Part shown: positions 9,281 to 20,394 of the stretch, piece after piece
Position numbering within the stretch: position 1 is the stretch's first letter
How the letters are laid out: every line of letters starts with the position of its first letter
The notes under the pieces: model-generated
Databases searched by the model: none
Told to the model about the DNA's origin: nothing
The model's input: the letters and a program-made list of their open reading frames with translations, nothing else
Program-made: the position numbers and the translations under genes
Assembly (NCBI RefSeq): GCF_001039355.2
Contig: NW_019775492.1
Coordinates: 9,588 to 42,843, forward strand
Reading direction: 5' to 3'
Origin: Lingula anatina
Taxonomy: Eukaryota; Brachiopoda; Lingulata; Lingulida; Lingulidae
Length of the DNA stretch: 33,256 nucleotides

Positions 9281-11616
9281 CTTCAGCTGGCCTATAAGGA
9301 GATTAGCAAAAGAGCATGTACTGTAAAGTATATAAATAAAAGACCACTCATCCTCTACAAGAAGTAAATTTAGCTCATTTATAATATACATTGGAAAGGA
9401 AACCTAAACTTTATGCATTGATCTAGACTAGTTGATATGTAGGCCTACATTTTTATCTTTTTGTCTCCTGCATATCTGGTATAGGTACTGAACCACTACA
9501 CAAATTTTGCTCCCTATTTGCACGAGGACAGACTCATCATTTTTTAATTCTGTTGCCTTTTTTTAAATTGCATATCTCAAATATAATATATCTCAAATAT
9601 AATATAATCATATATATATATATATATGTTAGAATATATGTTAAATAAGTATCATACATGTATTATTTGGAATATTTATGATCAACGTATGACAGCTTTA
9701 TTTGTTTAAATTTTTCATCTTATTTCATTTCATTGACAATTGACGCTTGGCAACTCTATGTGTAGAAGGGTTTCTGTTGCTGAATAAAGTAACAAAATGT
9801 CTGTGCCATAAAAGTGTTAATTTCATTGAATTGATATTAAGTGAAGTATTGCACATGTACGAAACGAGTAAAAAAAGCTAATTTGCCCGATTATTTTTCT
9901 TTCTCTGTGACATTCGAAGTTTTCAAGGTATGCTGCAGACAGCACATGCTAGAGATATTTTTCTGTGAGTATAAAACTACAAGTAGGTAAGAGAAAGAAA
10001 ACGTGTCCATAAGCTGTTGCATAGTATCTGCAGTGATAGCGACTTTCATTCTGCTGTGTCGACGCACGCCGTTTTTGTTTTTAAAAAATTCAGAAAAAGT
10101 GCATTATAGAATTATCCCTTGGTAATTATTTCAAATTGATTGCCATTTACTTAACTCCATGTATGATAGCGGACCGGCATCTGAATATAACGCAAGATTT
10201 AAAGTAATTGGCTCAAACAAAGTCTAGAATGGCGCAAATTTCCTGTTCACAGTACGTAAGTGTATCATGTTTCATTAAAATGGCTATTTTCGTGAAAATA
10301 AACCCTTTTATTTACAATATTTTGTCGTTTATTCCATCACAATCATGAAGATCTCATTTATTTTACCTCACTCGCATAAAGCCTTTAAGCCGCGCAGAAT
10401 TAAAGTGTAGTGTAACAACTCAAGAAGTTCGCAGGGCTGACCCGAATTGCAGGTTGGTGCCGACTGATATTCATTAGGCCTACCAGTAGATATTACTGAC
10501 TTACATTCCACTTCAAAGAGGACCCGGGCCAAAGAGGATCCGGATATTTGGCAAATATTAAACCTGTGGTATGGTACGATGAAGACAGGACATTGAGAGA
10601 CGCACTAATTACCAGAGATTGATAAGCATTGAGAAATTACGTAATCGACCGACTGTTCTGCAGCCGATAGACAGATTATTAGTGATGGTGTAGTTTAATA
10701 GCTATCAGTTGTTTAAGACCTTTTACGTTGTTGCCCGTATCATCTGTAGGTGACTTTCAAGTACATCAAGGCCTCTGTAAGCATCTCCTTGCGATCAGCG
10801 ACAGACGTTTGAACCGTGAGTAGAAAACGTGAAGTGAATGATGACAGCGTGTATTGTTAATATTGTTTTAATATTAAAATCTTTTGCTCAACATGTCAAC
10901 CACAGGGTAGTGAATTTGACAAACGCACTTTATGTGACCTTTTCATAAATATTTGGAAACCAAATTAACAGCGGAGATTACTTATATATAATTGTTTATC
11001 TTTTTGAAATTTCTTTTCATCTATAAAAAATAGCTTACTCACACGCATTTCGCATCACTTTTGGTGTCCATATTTGTCACCGTCTCTTTTTTAACATCTA
11101 AAACAAGAACATATGTTTATCTTTGAAGAGACATTTGTTACAACTCTATTTGCACGTTTCGCTTTTTTCATTTATTTATTCATATTTGTATTCATTTATT
11201 TAATTTCTACTTTGTTTAAGACAGTAATTAGTCGCAAATCTGATTGGATTCTCGCTAGAAAAATATATTTCCCGGCCAAGAATTTGTAAAATTGAGATTC
11301 TATGAAAAAAACGTACGGAACCCTCCGAAGTCACGTCCATGGTTGTCTTTTTTCTTTATCCATTTGGTCCTTTAATAGAGAACATTTGACCATTTTATCT
11401 TAATTCACGACGTGGCTCTTTATTTGTTAAGTTAATTGTTATCATATTTCACAGGATTAGTTTATGTGTCTAGATAAATTGATTCTTACTAAAATGTAAG
11501 GACAAGGGCTTTCATTATGGCGTGGCCTAGTTTTCTGACAATTACCTGTACGTTCCACCTTAACCTACTGCAGGTATATGCCAAGGTGACCCAGCACGCT
11601 GTCAAACAAAAAATTA
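9281..11616. other. Intergenic/5' region of the complete CYP20 gene
   Basis: No exon or transposon was recognised. There is a small direct repeat of CTCAAATATAATATA at about 9576-9607 and a short TA run at 9612-9626. A GTGAGT donor-like site at 10818 raises the possibility of a non-coding 5' exon, but nothing else supports it. No convincing TATA box or initiator could be chosen. Confidence 0.35.
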
Positions 11617-14274
11617 ATGATAGAAAAGATGTATCTTCTACTGCTCTGCGTCGCACTGGCAGTGACTGTAACACTCGTGCTACTACAGATAATTAAAAAG
11701 AAGGTAAGGGATGTTTTTGAAGCTGCACATATATTCAAGGCCGTTCATTTATATTCCATGGCTGTAACAATTGTCACGTAGTCAGTAAATATAGACAGGA
11801 ATATATATGTGTGGCATAATGCTTCCAAGTCATGTCATGATATAGCAACTATAAAGCAAGTAAAAGAATCATGGATTTGATGATTATAAGCAATAGTACT
11901 AAATTCAAAGATATTTATGAAAGCAAAATAATAGAATAATATGAAAATAACATAAACACTGACACTTTAGGTTATCTATATAGCATAAAATCATATCGTA
12001 TTCATGTAAAATACTAGGAGACTTTTCTTTGCATTCCATGGAATACAGATATTTGGTAGTGGATTTTTAATACACTACATGTACATGTAGGTTGTTGAGT
12101 CTGTATATCTTGATGCTGGTATAAATGCATATCGCACGGTGTACACTTTCTGGTGCATACTTTTATGTCCCGATTTATTTTCCCAATGCTAACATTATGT
12201 TATCGTTTTATTAACATATATTAAGGTCATATTGATTCAACCAATTTATTTTTGTTACACTGATTGTATGTTTATCATGTATATTCTGAGCTCGTAAAAA
12301 TACTGTGTACTTTCTGCTCACGTTGGAATAAATTATCTATCTGCCTATCTATCTATCTATAATGTTAACATTGCAGGTCGTGAGCGGTGAACGTGCTGGC
12401 ATCTTTCCAACTCCGCAAACATAGAAATGTATTTAGCAGCTAGTGGCTGCCATTTTTCGAAGTCCGCAACAATAATCAGTGGTTATATTCCCCGATATTA
12501 TCATAAAGACACTATGACTGGGTTCCCATACTTAGATCGATCCATCTGGATCGACCTAACTCCCTGGGAATTAACGCTAAATTGCTATCAGCTCAAGAGG
12601 CTTAAATGTCTGTCATGGCTACCGAATCAGCTAGGGGGTAAAGATAATTACCCCTAACAGCATTACTAGGGGTGACAGACATTTAAGCCGGTTACGTTGA
12701 TAGCAATATAGTGAGACTCCCCAGGGAGATAGATCGATCCAAGTATATGTGGGCATGGTCCCTACGAGTAGTTTGACACTAGCTTGCTTTATTATTAACA
12801 ACAAAAAGTTGATCACAAGGGGTGTAGAAATTTCATCTGACACGAAGCCTTACATGTGTTTATTTGCAGATCTTAGGCCGCAGCAACTCCGGCAACGATA
12901 TCCCAGGACTAAATGCCAAGGATATCAAGCAAGTACATGTTCCAGGGGGGCCCAGTTTCATCAACACTGGATAGCGCCATCCTATGGATACCACTATATC
13001 CACAGAATATCATTGTTATAACACTGTTATCCTGAAGACAGCATGAATTTTCAACCACTGGAAAACAATATCAGAGTCAAAGAAGTGTGCAGTGTTTGTG
13101 ATACATTGCTTTATTCGGTACATTTGATAACAATTTTATGCAGTAGTAGTGTTATCCCTAGGACAGTACTATCCGGTGTTGAAGAAACTGCATGGGCCCA
13201 GATCACTTCCCTTACGAAAGAGACCTATTGCATTCCCACACGATTTTAGGAATCCTGTAGGATTGTACAACAAATACTTCCTATTGGAAACATTATCTAT
13301 AGTCTATAAGGATCCAATAACAGGCCTCATGAACGATAATTGCCGTTTGTTGCTTCACGCTGCCTGTTTGTGAATGCGTACCCCGAATCAACATACTTAA
13401 CCTCGTATCAAATCAAATGCAATAATAATTGTTGCGAGCCCACTTAAGTACTATATTACTGCTTATTTGTTGATTAAAGTTAAAGCAACGTCTGATACCC
13501 GCTTCAACAAAGATAGTAATTTTTTCCAAATTAAACGCTTCTGGATATATTATATGTGGCTGTAGATTCGACTACCAATCACAGTAGATTAAACAAGTTG
13601 TCGTTTGTATAAAGCTTTGGTATTTTCTTTTCAGACATGGGAACCTAGAACTGGTCAAAAAACATGGCAGTCTTCATGAGTTCCTGCTGTGGCTACATCA
13701 GCAGTATGGACCCATAGCAAAGTTCTGGTTTGGAGAACAAATGGTAGTCAGCATCACCTCTCCTGAACTGTTCAAAGAGACTTCGAGTATGTTCGATAGG
13801 CCCCGTGAGTAAATGCTATTCTGCTTTTTTAGACTTTGTAAATATACTGATTATTTCAATGGTTTCATTTCGTTGTTTTATTTCGTGAATTATAACGCTT
13901 GATTTAAGCGATTCACACATTAAATACACCACGCACGCGCAATAAATCCTTGGACTTATTGATTCATAACCTTTGGCTTTTAGCGGTTCTGTTTGAGCTC
14001 TTCGTGCCCCTTATAACCAGAAAATCTGTTCAGGTAACAAACAAGGAAGAGGGGAAATGGAAAAGGAAAACATACGACCCCTGCTACAGTCACAGATACG
14101 TAATGGAGTACATACCCGTATTCCAAAGGGTAATTATTATTTTTCAATTTTTTGAAGAGTCATTAAGTTAAGTGATATTCTGAAAAATAAAATTAAATAT
14201 ATAGTTTTGCTTAAGTTACATTTTTTCAATAATCCAGCAAACGGCGATATACATTCATTCAATACAAATGTCAA

Positions 14275-14312
<38 letters not shown>

Positions 14313-16247
14313 CTTTCTAAAGGAAATAAATAGAAGGGAATTTTAATATTGTCAAAAGAAAAGAGATGTATACCCAATAGTGAATAAAAAAAAACAAAAA
14401 AAAAACAAATTGGATCTTAAATTTATATCCCAAGAGCTTGTAAAGCATTTTCTTATAACCTTTACCCCTGGATACCTTCACCCTTTAATATCCTCAATTT
14501 GTTTTTATCGTCAAAGCTAGCCGAGGAAATGGTTGAGAAATGGTCACGTTTGCCACGTGGTCAACACGTTCCCTGTCGCCAGGAGGTGTTTCTGCTCTCA
14601 ATAAAAGCTATAACCCAGTATTCGTTTGGAGATTACATTCTAGACGAAGACCAGGTCGTCAAGTTCTGGAAAGCATATGATACAGTAAGTGTTCGATTTG
14701 GCTCCTTTATCTTTGTACGGTAACCTGCATGCGCTTGTTTGTGTGCCTGACGGTTCGAACAATATAAGCAACACGATTGCATATGGCTGTTGGTATAACT
14801 GCTGAAAAATTAACAAACCAATGCTAGACTTTGTACGATTTCTTAGATGTCACCAACCGTTTTGGGAGTTTAAGCACATATAGTTTTTGAATATCAACAT
14901 GATAAAAATTTCATATATGTTTTAGTGCTGGTTCGATTTTGATAAAAGACAACGCGGAGATGAACCAAATCCTGGGAGTGAGCGTGAGAAAAAGTTCAAC
15001 GATGGTAAAATATGTTATCAACATGCACTGGCACTTTTCTCATACTCAATATTTTTTTATTAATTTATTGTGTATTAATTGTGATTGATATATTTACTTC
15101 TTAGATTTATTACCAAAGCCATTGAGAAAAAGTTTGTAGTCACTCAGGCTTTAGGTCAGATTAAGTTATTCTTACCTTTTTCCGAACACTCATCAGAAAT
15201 GTCCTGAAATACCCTCCTACCCTACATATTTGGAATCTAATCTAAAATAAGTTTTGAGCTTTGTGTAGATTTGAGGCCTAAAGTACCACCGGGGCAAGAT
15301 TAATTTTAGACATACACCATAAAATTTCTAAATTCAGTAGTTAGGAGTACTTTTGAAGATTGCCCTCTTTCTGCTCATTAGGAAGCTTGTTTTTGTTTTC
15401 TTCACAGCGAAAAAATACATGTACGACATTTTGGCGGCGGTCATCGAAGTCAGGCGTAAACATAATACGAGTATCGAGAATCGACAAATGCTGGTTGACG
15501 TCATGATTGAAAACGGTATTCCGGATGACGTCATGCAGTGTGACGCTATGACGTTTATTATTGGTGGATTCCATACTATTGGGAATTGTGCGTATCCATT
15601 ATCTTTTCGACTGCATGAAATTCTAAATGATTGGTTAATTTCGTTTAATCATTAGGTTGAAGACTTACATTGACATGCTTACTGCGATATACATATCAGT
15701 TCCTTTTTTTCAAAACAAAGGCAAATTCCAAGCCCATAGGTTTCTCTCTTATTGAGAGAGCAAAGGTGCTTGTAAATTATTTTGGTCATATATTGATGCG
15801 TGTTTGGGCAAAGATTCAGTTTCGTAACAGAATAATGGTGTATGAAGAAGTCGACCCCTCGTTATCCTGGAATTATTTTGATAATTTGGCAACATTATGT
15901 ATATAATTGAAATCTATTCAATTTAAGGGCTGGTTTGGGCTCTCCACTTCGTCTCTATGTACCCTGAAATTCAAAATAAAATGTACCAAGAAGTAAAAGA
16001 CAAGTTAAATGACACGGGCAAAGTGATTCCAGATGACGTTGCTCAGCTGGTGTAAGTATGATGACTGGTCCATCCCTATTCTCTGTCCTGTTTTTGGTTT
16101 ATTTGTCCTCTGGGCGACAAGACTAAGAGAATGCAGGGATAATCCTATCGTGCCTCAAACTTACATGTATAAAAATAAATGAAACAATTGCGAAAAATCA
16201 CTCTTTTACATCCTGAACGATCAGATATTTCTATCGACATTAGCATT

Positions 16248-16301
<54 letters not shown>

Positions 16302-17623
16302 TTGAATGTTATTGGTTCTTCTTGTAGCTACATTCGTCAGGTAATGGAAGAAACGCTGCGCATGGCAGTGCTTGCGCCAATCGCAGCCCGTTATGACGAA
16401 GAAAAAGACGTCACACTGGGAGGTTACGTCATACCGCCTGGGGTAAGTAGAATGACGTCCTATTTCAGAGATATTCCATTCTGATGCCATGCATTGAATA
16501 TTTTTTCAAAGAAGGTTTCTTGTTTTTTTTTTCGTATTTCTCTCTCCGAAAAAAGAAAACAAGGGCCCAAGTCGTATTTAAATTTTATAATCTCTTGAGT
16601 GTCACTTTGACATCAGTTTTAATTTAACTTAATTACAAAATAACAAAAATACATAGCTGATTCTTTGTTGCACCAACTCGGTATTGCTAAACGTGAAAGT
16701 ATATCCACCGTTAGTCATTTTATACTTATTTGTGTAGAATGGAGTGGACAACTCAGTTTATCAAAACTGATTAACAACAATGAAAAAAGTGCAACATGCT
16801 CATAAATGGGGATTACTAGCTGCCGCTCTTGTTTGCATAGGCAAACAGTATAACTCAGTATGCTTTTTAAGATGAATGTGTTTTCCAGACCCCCATTATC
16901 CAGGCTTTGGGCGTTGGATACAGTGACCCATCAATCTGGCCAAACCCCGAAAAGTGAGTGCAATTATGGCATGTGTTCATTTTTAACTAAGGAGCAGACA
17001 TTGTTAAGTCCACGGCAGAATAATAAAAATAATAATAATAATAATAAATAATGGTTAATTTTTTTTAAATTTAACACCAATTTTTAGGTTTGACCCAGAT
17101 CGCTTCAGCCCAGAGAAAGTGGCTGAACGTCACCCCTATTCCTTTCAACCGTTTGGTTTTGCCGGCAATCGGAAGTGTCCTGCATACCGTTTTGCTTACG
17201 CTGAAGTAACCACTGTGCTGGCCAACATTCTGCTGAAATTCCAGGTGTGTTTGCTGAAGGCTTAATAATAGTAACAAATAAATGTAATAGAAGCAAAAAG
17301 AAACTTAAAAACACGGTACGTACAAGTTCAATATGGCTGTGCAAAACGAAACCGGGGTCAGGTTTCTACTAGTAGGTATCGATCATGGTATATACCGTAC
17401 ATTGTATAATCACATAATTCGCAAAATTTTAATATATTCCTTCATACAAATGTCAGAATCCTTCCGAGTGGTCATTCAATATTTTTCGACAGTTTTGTCT
17501 CTTTTGCAGGTTCACCATGTTAATGGTTTGGGGGTAAAGGCCATGTATGGTCTAGTAACTACCCCCGAAGACGAAGTCTGGCTAACGCTTACTTCGAGAT
17601 GCGATGAGAATAAAGAAGAGTAG
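11617..17623 (+). CDS. CYP20A1-like: CYP20-type cytochrome P450 (complete, 12 exons)
   Basis: Exons: 11617-11703, 12870-12928, 13635-13804, 13984-14129, 14517-14684, 14926-15004, 15408-15587, 15928-16051, 16328-16442, 16889-16953, 17088-17244 and 17510-17623. They join without a frameshift into 487 codons, close to the 462 of human CYP20A1. Residues 5-26 form a hydrophobic ER anchor followed by lysines. HGSLHEFLLWLHQQYGPIAK FWFGEQMVVS is the family-specific N-terminal block. The I helix reads IGGFHT (288-293), with His where P450s usually have Asp or Glu. The K-helix ExxR is E346-R349, and FDPDRF follows at 399-404. The heme loop is GFAGNRKCPAY with Cys428. The C-terminus YGLVTTPEDEVWLTLT matches CYP20A1. 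CYP20 enzymes are orphan monooxygenases with unsettled substrate. Intron 2 appears to use a GC donor (12929-12930). An alternative in-frame start at 11629 is possible. No clear poly-A signal follows the stop; an AATAAA lies inside the last exon at 17609. Confidence 0.93.
12200..12361 (+). mobile_element. LINE 3' tail ending in (TCTA)n, in CYP20 intron 1
   Basis: Non-coding sequence ends in GGAATAAATTATCTATCTG and then TCTA repeats (about 12334-12360). A GGAATAAA followed by a tetranucleotide tail is the usual end of a 5'-truncated LINE of the CR1/L2 type. No coding part of the element remains, so this rests on the tail alone. Confidence 0.5.
12514..12765 (+). mobile_element. MITE family 1, copy A (CYP20 intron 1)
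   Basis: Inverted ends, GGTTCCCATACTTAGATCGA on the left and the inverse of GGATCGATCTA with GTGGG/CCCAT blocks on the right, enclose about 250 bp. The core contains TAATTACCCCTAACAGC, GACAGACATTTAAGCCGG and ATAGTGAGACTCCCCAGGG. The same core and ends occur at 23289-23491 and, inverted, at 32063-32280. There is no coding capacity. It is a short non-autonomous inverted-repeat element, and its parent transposase family is unknown to me. Confidence 0.8.
12948..13199. mobile_element. MITE with GGGCCC ends, 20 bp after CYP20 exon 2
   Basis: The left end GGGCCCAGTTTCATCAAC is matched at the right by an inverted GGGCCCATGCAGTTTC and TTCAACACCGGATAG. The similarity continues inward through GGATAGYRCYRTCC-type sequence for about 60 bp. 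Length 252 bp with no ORF of note. It lies inside CYP20 intron 2, only 20 bp past the GC donor. Confidence 0.75.
14276..14312. repeat. (ATT)n microsatellite in CYP20 intron 4
   Basis: About twelve ATT units between exons 4 and 5. A-rich runs follow at 14385-14408. Confidence 0.95.
16252..16298. repeat. (TA)n microsatellite in CYP20 intron 8
   Basis: About 23 TA units ending 30 bp before exon 9, so the branch point and acceptor region is squeezed into a short T-rich stretch (16299-16327). Confidence 0.95.
17029..17047. repeat. (AAT)n microsatellite in CYP20 intron 10
   Basis: A short AAT run in the 134-bp intron between exons 10 and 11. Confidence 0.85.
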
Positions 17624-18322
17624 ATTATTTTATCTGTGAATTGAAAATCAAAACTTTGCTTTGACACGCACTTAGACCAAAAACAATCGAACTGGGAATT
17701 TATCGTTATTCTTTATTTAATTAGAATTAAGTAAGGGTGGCAAATGTGTGTAGAAAAAAAAGCATGGGCGATGGTACTACTAGAAAACAAGGTTTTATTC
17801 GACTTTCTCTTTACAAGTATATCTGACGAAATGGTAAAGTTGAACTAAATTGGTAATGACGGCTTAGATAATTAATTAAGGCTTAAGCTTTTATATGGCG
17901 GTCGTTTTCTTACAGTTGTTGTAGAGGCATTTACAGGAAATTTTACAGTGTCTTTTCAAAAAAACAAATTGATAGCCAAGCACTCAATTTTCCAATCAGC
18001 TGGCAATTAGCCAAGCCCAACATTATCTATCAAATCGATGAATCCGTGTATCAAGCAGCCGTTAAGCCCATGCAACCAGAATTCGACTGGTGTTCCACCT
18101 TGCTACACAGAATGAACTCTTGCTCTTGCTGGAATATGTACAGGGTAGTTCAAAATTGGCATTGTTTTTTATTATTATTAAACTGTCTATGCTTCAGGCT
18201 CATGGGGAATAGTTGCTTAAAGTCAAGAGCATGTTTGTTTGCAAATTTTATCTTACAAGCATTTGAGTTGTGCATAATTAACGAAGTGCAGAATATACAG
18301 GTATACTTGTACATACCATACA
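17624..18322. other. CYP20 3' flank, no gene recognised
   Basis: Follows the stop codon of the complete CYP20 gene. No canonical AATAAA was found in the first 250 bp. The open frame at 18046-18354 shows no known motif and runs into the adjacent transposon, so it is not called. Confidence 0.4.
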
Positions 18323-19044
18323 GGGGCCGGTTTCACAAAGCAGTAGTTAGTTAGCGATTGGTAGTTAGCCTCTCGCTAGTTAGAGTGCCGTTTCACGAAG
18401 CAGTCGCTAGTTCTCTCGCTCGTTATTGTCTCGTTGTTACCATGGATATTTAACGACTGGTCAGACCAGTCGCTAACTCTAGAGTTTCATCGTACGCATG
18501 CGTAATGAGTGAAATAAAAAGGTTGCTTAGTTACCGTTGTCTGTCGTTTGTCTTTGTATCCAATATGGCGGCTACATGTACCTTTCTTGCTATCCGTATC
18601 GCCAGACGGCAACGTAGACTACGACGTTTTCATGAAAGGCAGAATCTATTATAATATACATACGATGATGCAATTTACGAGAGGTTGCGCCTAGCTGTGA
18701 CAAAAAGAGCGGCAAAAAGGTGGTGGAGATCCTTTACGACGACCTCAAAGCAGACGTTCTTATGCATTTCCAGCCACCAAAAATTGGAGAGTTAGTGCTT
18801 TCGTGACACTTTTACGCAAGAGTTCCACTTCCGGCAGACGGTTTCGAGACTATGGTGAGTAGCGAGAGAACTAACGACCGAACTTTACGACTGAACTTAA
18901 CGATGAGTTAACTACTGCTTCGTGAAACACCCCTCGAAAATCGCTAAGTTTGCTTGTTAGCGAGGTAGTTCAGTAGTTAGTTGTTCTAACCAAGGAGTTA
19001 TAACTCCTTGTTCTAACTAACTACTGCTTTGTGAAACCGGCCCC
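18323..19044 (+). mobile_element. Harbinger-like inverted-repeat DNA element (722 bp)
   Basis: The ends are GGGGCCGGTTTCACAAAG and its exact inverse, extending inward as CAGTAGTTAGTTAG. Sub-terminal blocks (TTTCACGAAGCAGT and GCTAGTTCTCTCG types) recur in both orientations. Inside, an ATG at 18565 opens MAATCTFLAIRIARRQRRLR, then RFHERQNLL and a stop. After the stop the same frame continues YTYDDAIYERLRLAVTKRA. A basic N-terminus followed by a Y-D-D-x-x-x-x-x-R-L segment is reminiscent of PIF/Harbinger transposase N-termini, and GGGCC-type ends also fit that superfamily. The core DDE region is absent, so this is a non-autonomous deletion derivative. Confidence 0.72.
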
Positions 19045-19175
19045 AGGATCCTACACCAGCAGGATGGACCCATAACAAAGTTCAGGTTCAGGAGAACAAA
19101 TGAAACTTGTAGTCAGCATCGATCGCCTGTCCTCAACTGTTCAAAGAAAATTTCCGTTTGTTCGATAGTCCCCGC
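19045..19175 (+). pseudogene. Relic of CYP20 exon 3 (third copy)
   Basis: The sequence parallels exon 3 of the complete gene (13683-13804) almost word for word: CAGGATGGACCCATAACAAA versus CAGTATGGACCCATAGCAAA, then GGAGAACAAATG, GTAGTCAGCATC, CTCAACTGTTCAAAG and GTTCGATAGTCCCCG. Small insertions and deletions shift the frame several times and the donor GTGAGT is changed to CCTGGA, so it cannot be spliced or translated as P450. The first part of the exon is missing and is replaced by the Harbinger-like element that ends at 19044. No other relic exon was recognised downstream. It points to a former third copy in tandem with the other two. Confidence 0.85.
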
Positions 19176-19237
19176 CTGGAAACTTTTTGAAGTCCGTATT
19201 GTGTTTACCCGTGGCTTCATGTTTACTTTGGAGAATA

Positions 19238-19515
19238 AATGACTTTATAAAGCAAGGATCATGCATTATATCTGTGTTGTGTTGTATTTTATTTCCCCCG
19301 CACAGGTCCTGCAACGTTAATAAATTCTGGTTCAGAAGAGAATTAAGTGTTTACGTGTTCAAGTTCGGAGTTCAAGTTTAAGTTTGGTGAATTAATATAT
19401 GGCGCTATAAAGGAAAAATCATGCATTATATCTGGTTTGTTGTATTTTATTACCCCTGCCCAGGTCTTGCGACGTTAATAAATTCAGGTTCAGAAGAAAG
19501 TTAGTTGTTCACGCA
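19238..19515 (+). repeat. Two direct copies of a ~110-125 bp unit
   Basis: TCATGCATTATATCTG at 19259 and again at 19420 is followed in both copies by TTGTTGTATTTTATT-like sequence, CACAGGTC or CCCAGGTC, ACGTTAATAAATTC and GGTTCAGAAGA. The copies start about 161 bp apart and differ by small indels. There is no coding content. They may be tandem 3' ends of a retroposed element, since AATAAA-like words are present. Confidence 0.8.
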
Positions 19516-19529
19516 TAACAACCATTCTG

Positions 19530-20064
19530 TACAGGTGTCTTAGCGGAGGTCTCCGCTCTATGAATGCTTTTTTAGTTTCTTTTTGATATATTGGCTTTCT
19601 TTTATTTTATTTTATTTGCTCTTGGGGAATGTCTACTCCTTTTGGCGCAGGGTAAATATATATATTATGATAGTTAGTCATGGCTGTTTTTATTGAGTTT
19701 ATTTTTCCTCTAAAAAGCCCGCATAGATAATGATTGATTCCTTAACAAAGGCGCTCGCCTTTTAGTCATGTGGCCCAACATAAAACAACCGTGATGTCGG
19801 ATGCGGGTCTGTGGTAGTTTATTATTCGTTACCTACATATTCACACAGCAGTAAAGATAACTAGACCGTTGCTTGCAAAAGCCCAGATCACATTTCTCCG
19901 TGACACCCAAAATCAGATGCAGACAGCCTTAGCTGCAGACACTTAATTTAACTGTAAGTATTATCCTTAACAATACAATTAGATAAGAGAAAACCCTATG
20001 TACCTATGCTACGTTGCCCAAAACGTACAGTCATAGCGGCGTGCAATCTGCCGACTTTATACAT
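19530..20064. other. Stretch with no recognised gene
   Basis: AT-rich sequence with only short open frames. AGCGGAGGTCTCCGCTCT at 19543-19560 contains a small perfect palindrome. Confidence 0.4.
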
Positions 20065-20090
20065 ATAGATAGATAGATAGCTAGATATAG
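20065..20090. repeat. (ATAG)n microsatellite
   Basis: Imperfect GATA/ATAG repeats immediately before the element at 20093. Confidence 0.85.
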
Positions 20091-20092
20091 AG

Positions 20093-20345
20093 AGAGGGGC
20101 GGGTCCAGGATTATTTGAACGGGATCCGAGGATGCGAAGACACACCCTTCTCGGGTTGGCTTGGGGTTCGGTGCCCACTTAAGGGCCCCGAAAAATTTTA
20201 GTATTTTAGAGGGCGAACGATACCATTTGGTACGGTTTACTACTATAAATCAGCTTGTCAAAGTTCTGATTTCAAGAGGGGAATATTACTGTGATTTTTT
20301 TTTTCAGAAACCCCTGACACCCCCCCTCTAAATCCGCTACTGTAT
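20093..20345. mobile_element. Possible hAT-type MITE
   Basis: The left edge GGGGCGGGTCCAGGATTATT and the inverse of the right edge (CAGTAGCGGATTTAGAGGGG) both fit the CAGNGGCGGATCCAGR type of terminus common in hAT-derived short elements. The inverted repeat is diverged, and no 8-bp target duplication could be confirmed. No ORF is present. Confidence 0.4.
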
Positions 20346-20394
20346 AGATATTAAACCGCTAAAACCCTAGACACCTAATAGCTTAACACATACA

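Noticed and set aside
10750-10817. Possible non-coding 5' exon of CYP20 ending at GTGAGT
   Set aside because: Only a donor-like hexamer supports it; no promoter element or transcript evidence.
12376-12423. Candidate CYP20 exon 2 after a TTGCAG acceptor, reading VVSGERAGIFPTPQT
   Set aside because: It stops after 15 codons with no donor. The exon at 12870-12928 gives IPGLNAKDIK, matches the family better and joins exon 3 in frame.
12870-12932. Exon 2 ending at the GT donor 12933 (AAGCAA|GTACAT)
   Set aside because: It ends in phase 0, while exon 3 needs two carried bases; the join would meet a stop within about a dozen codons.
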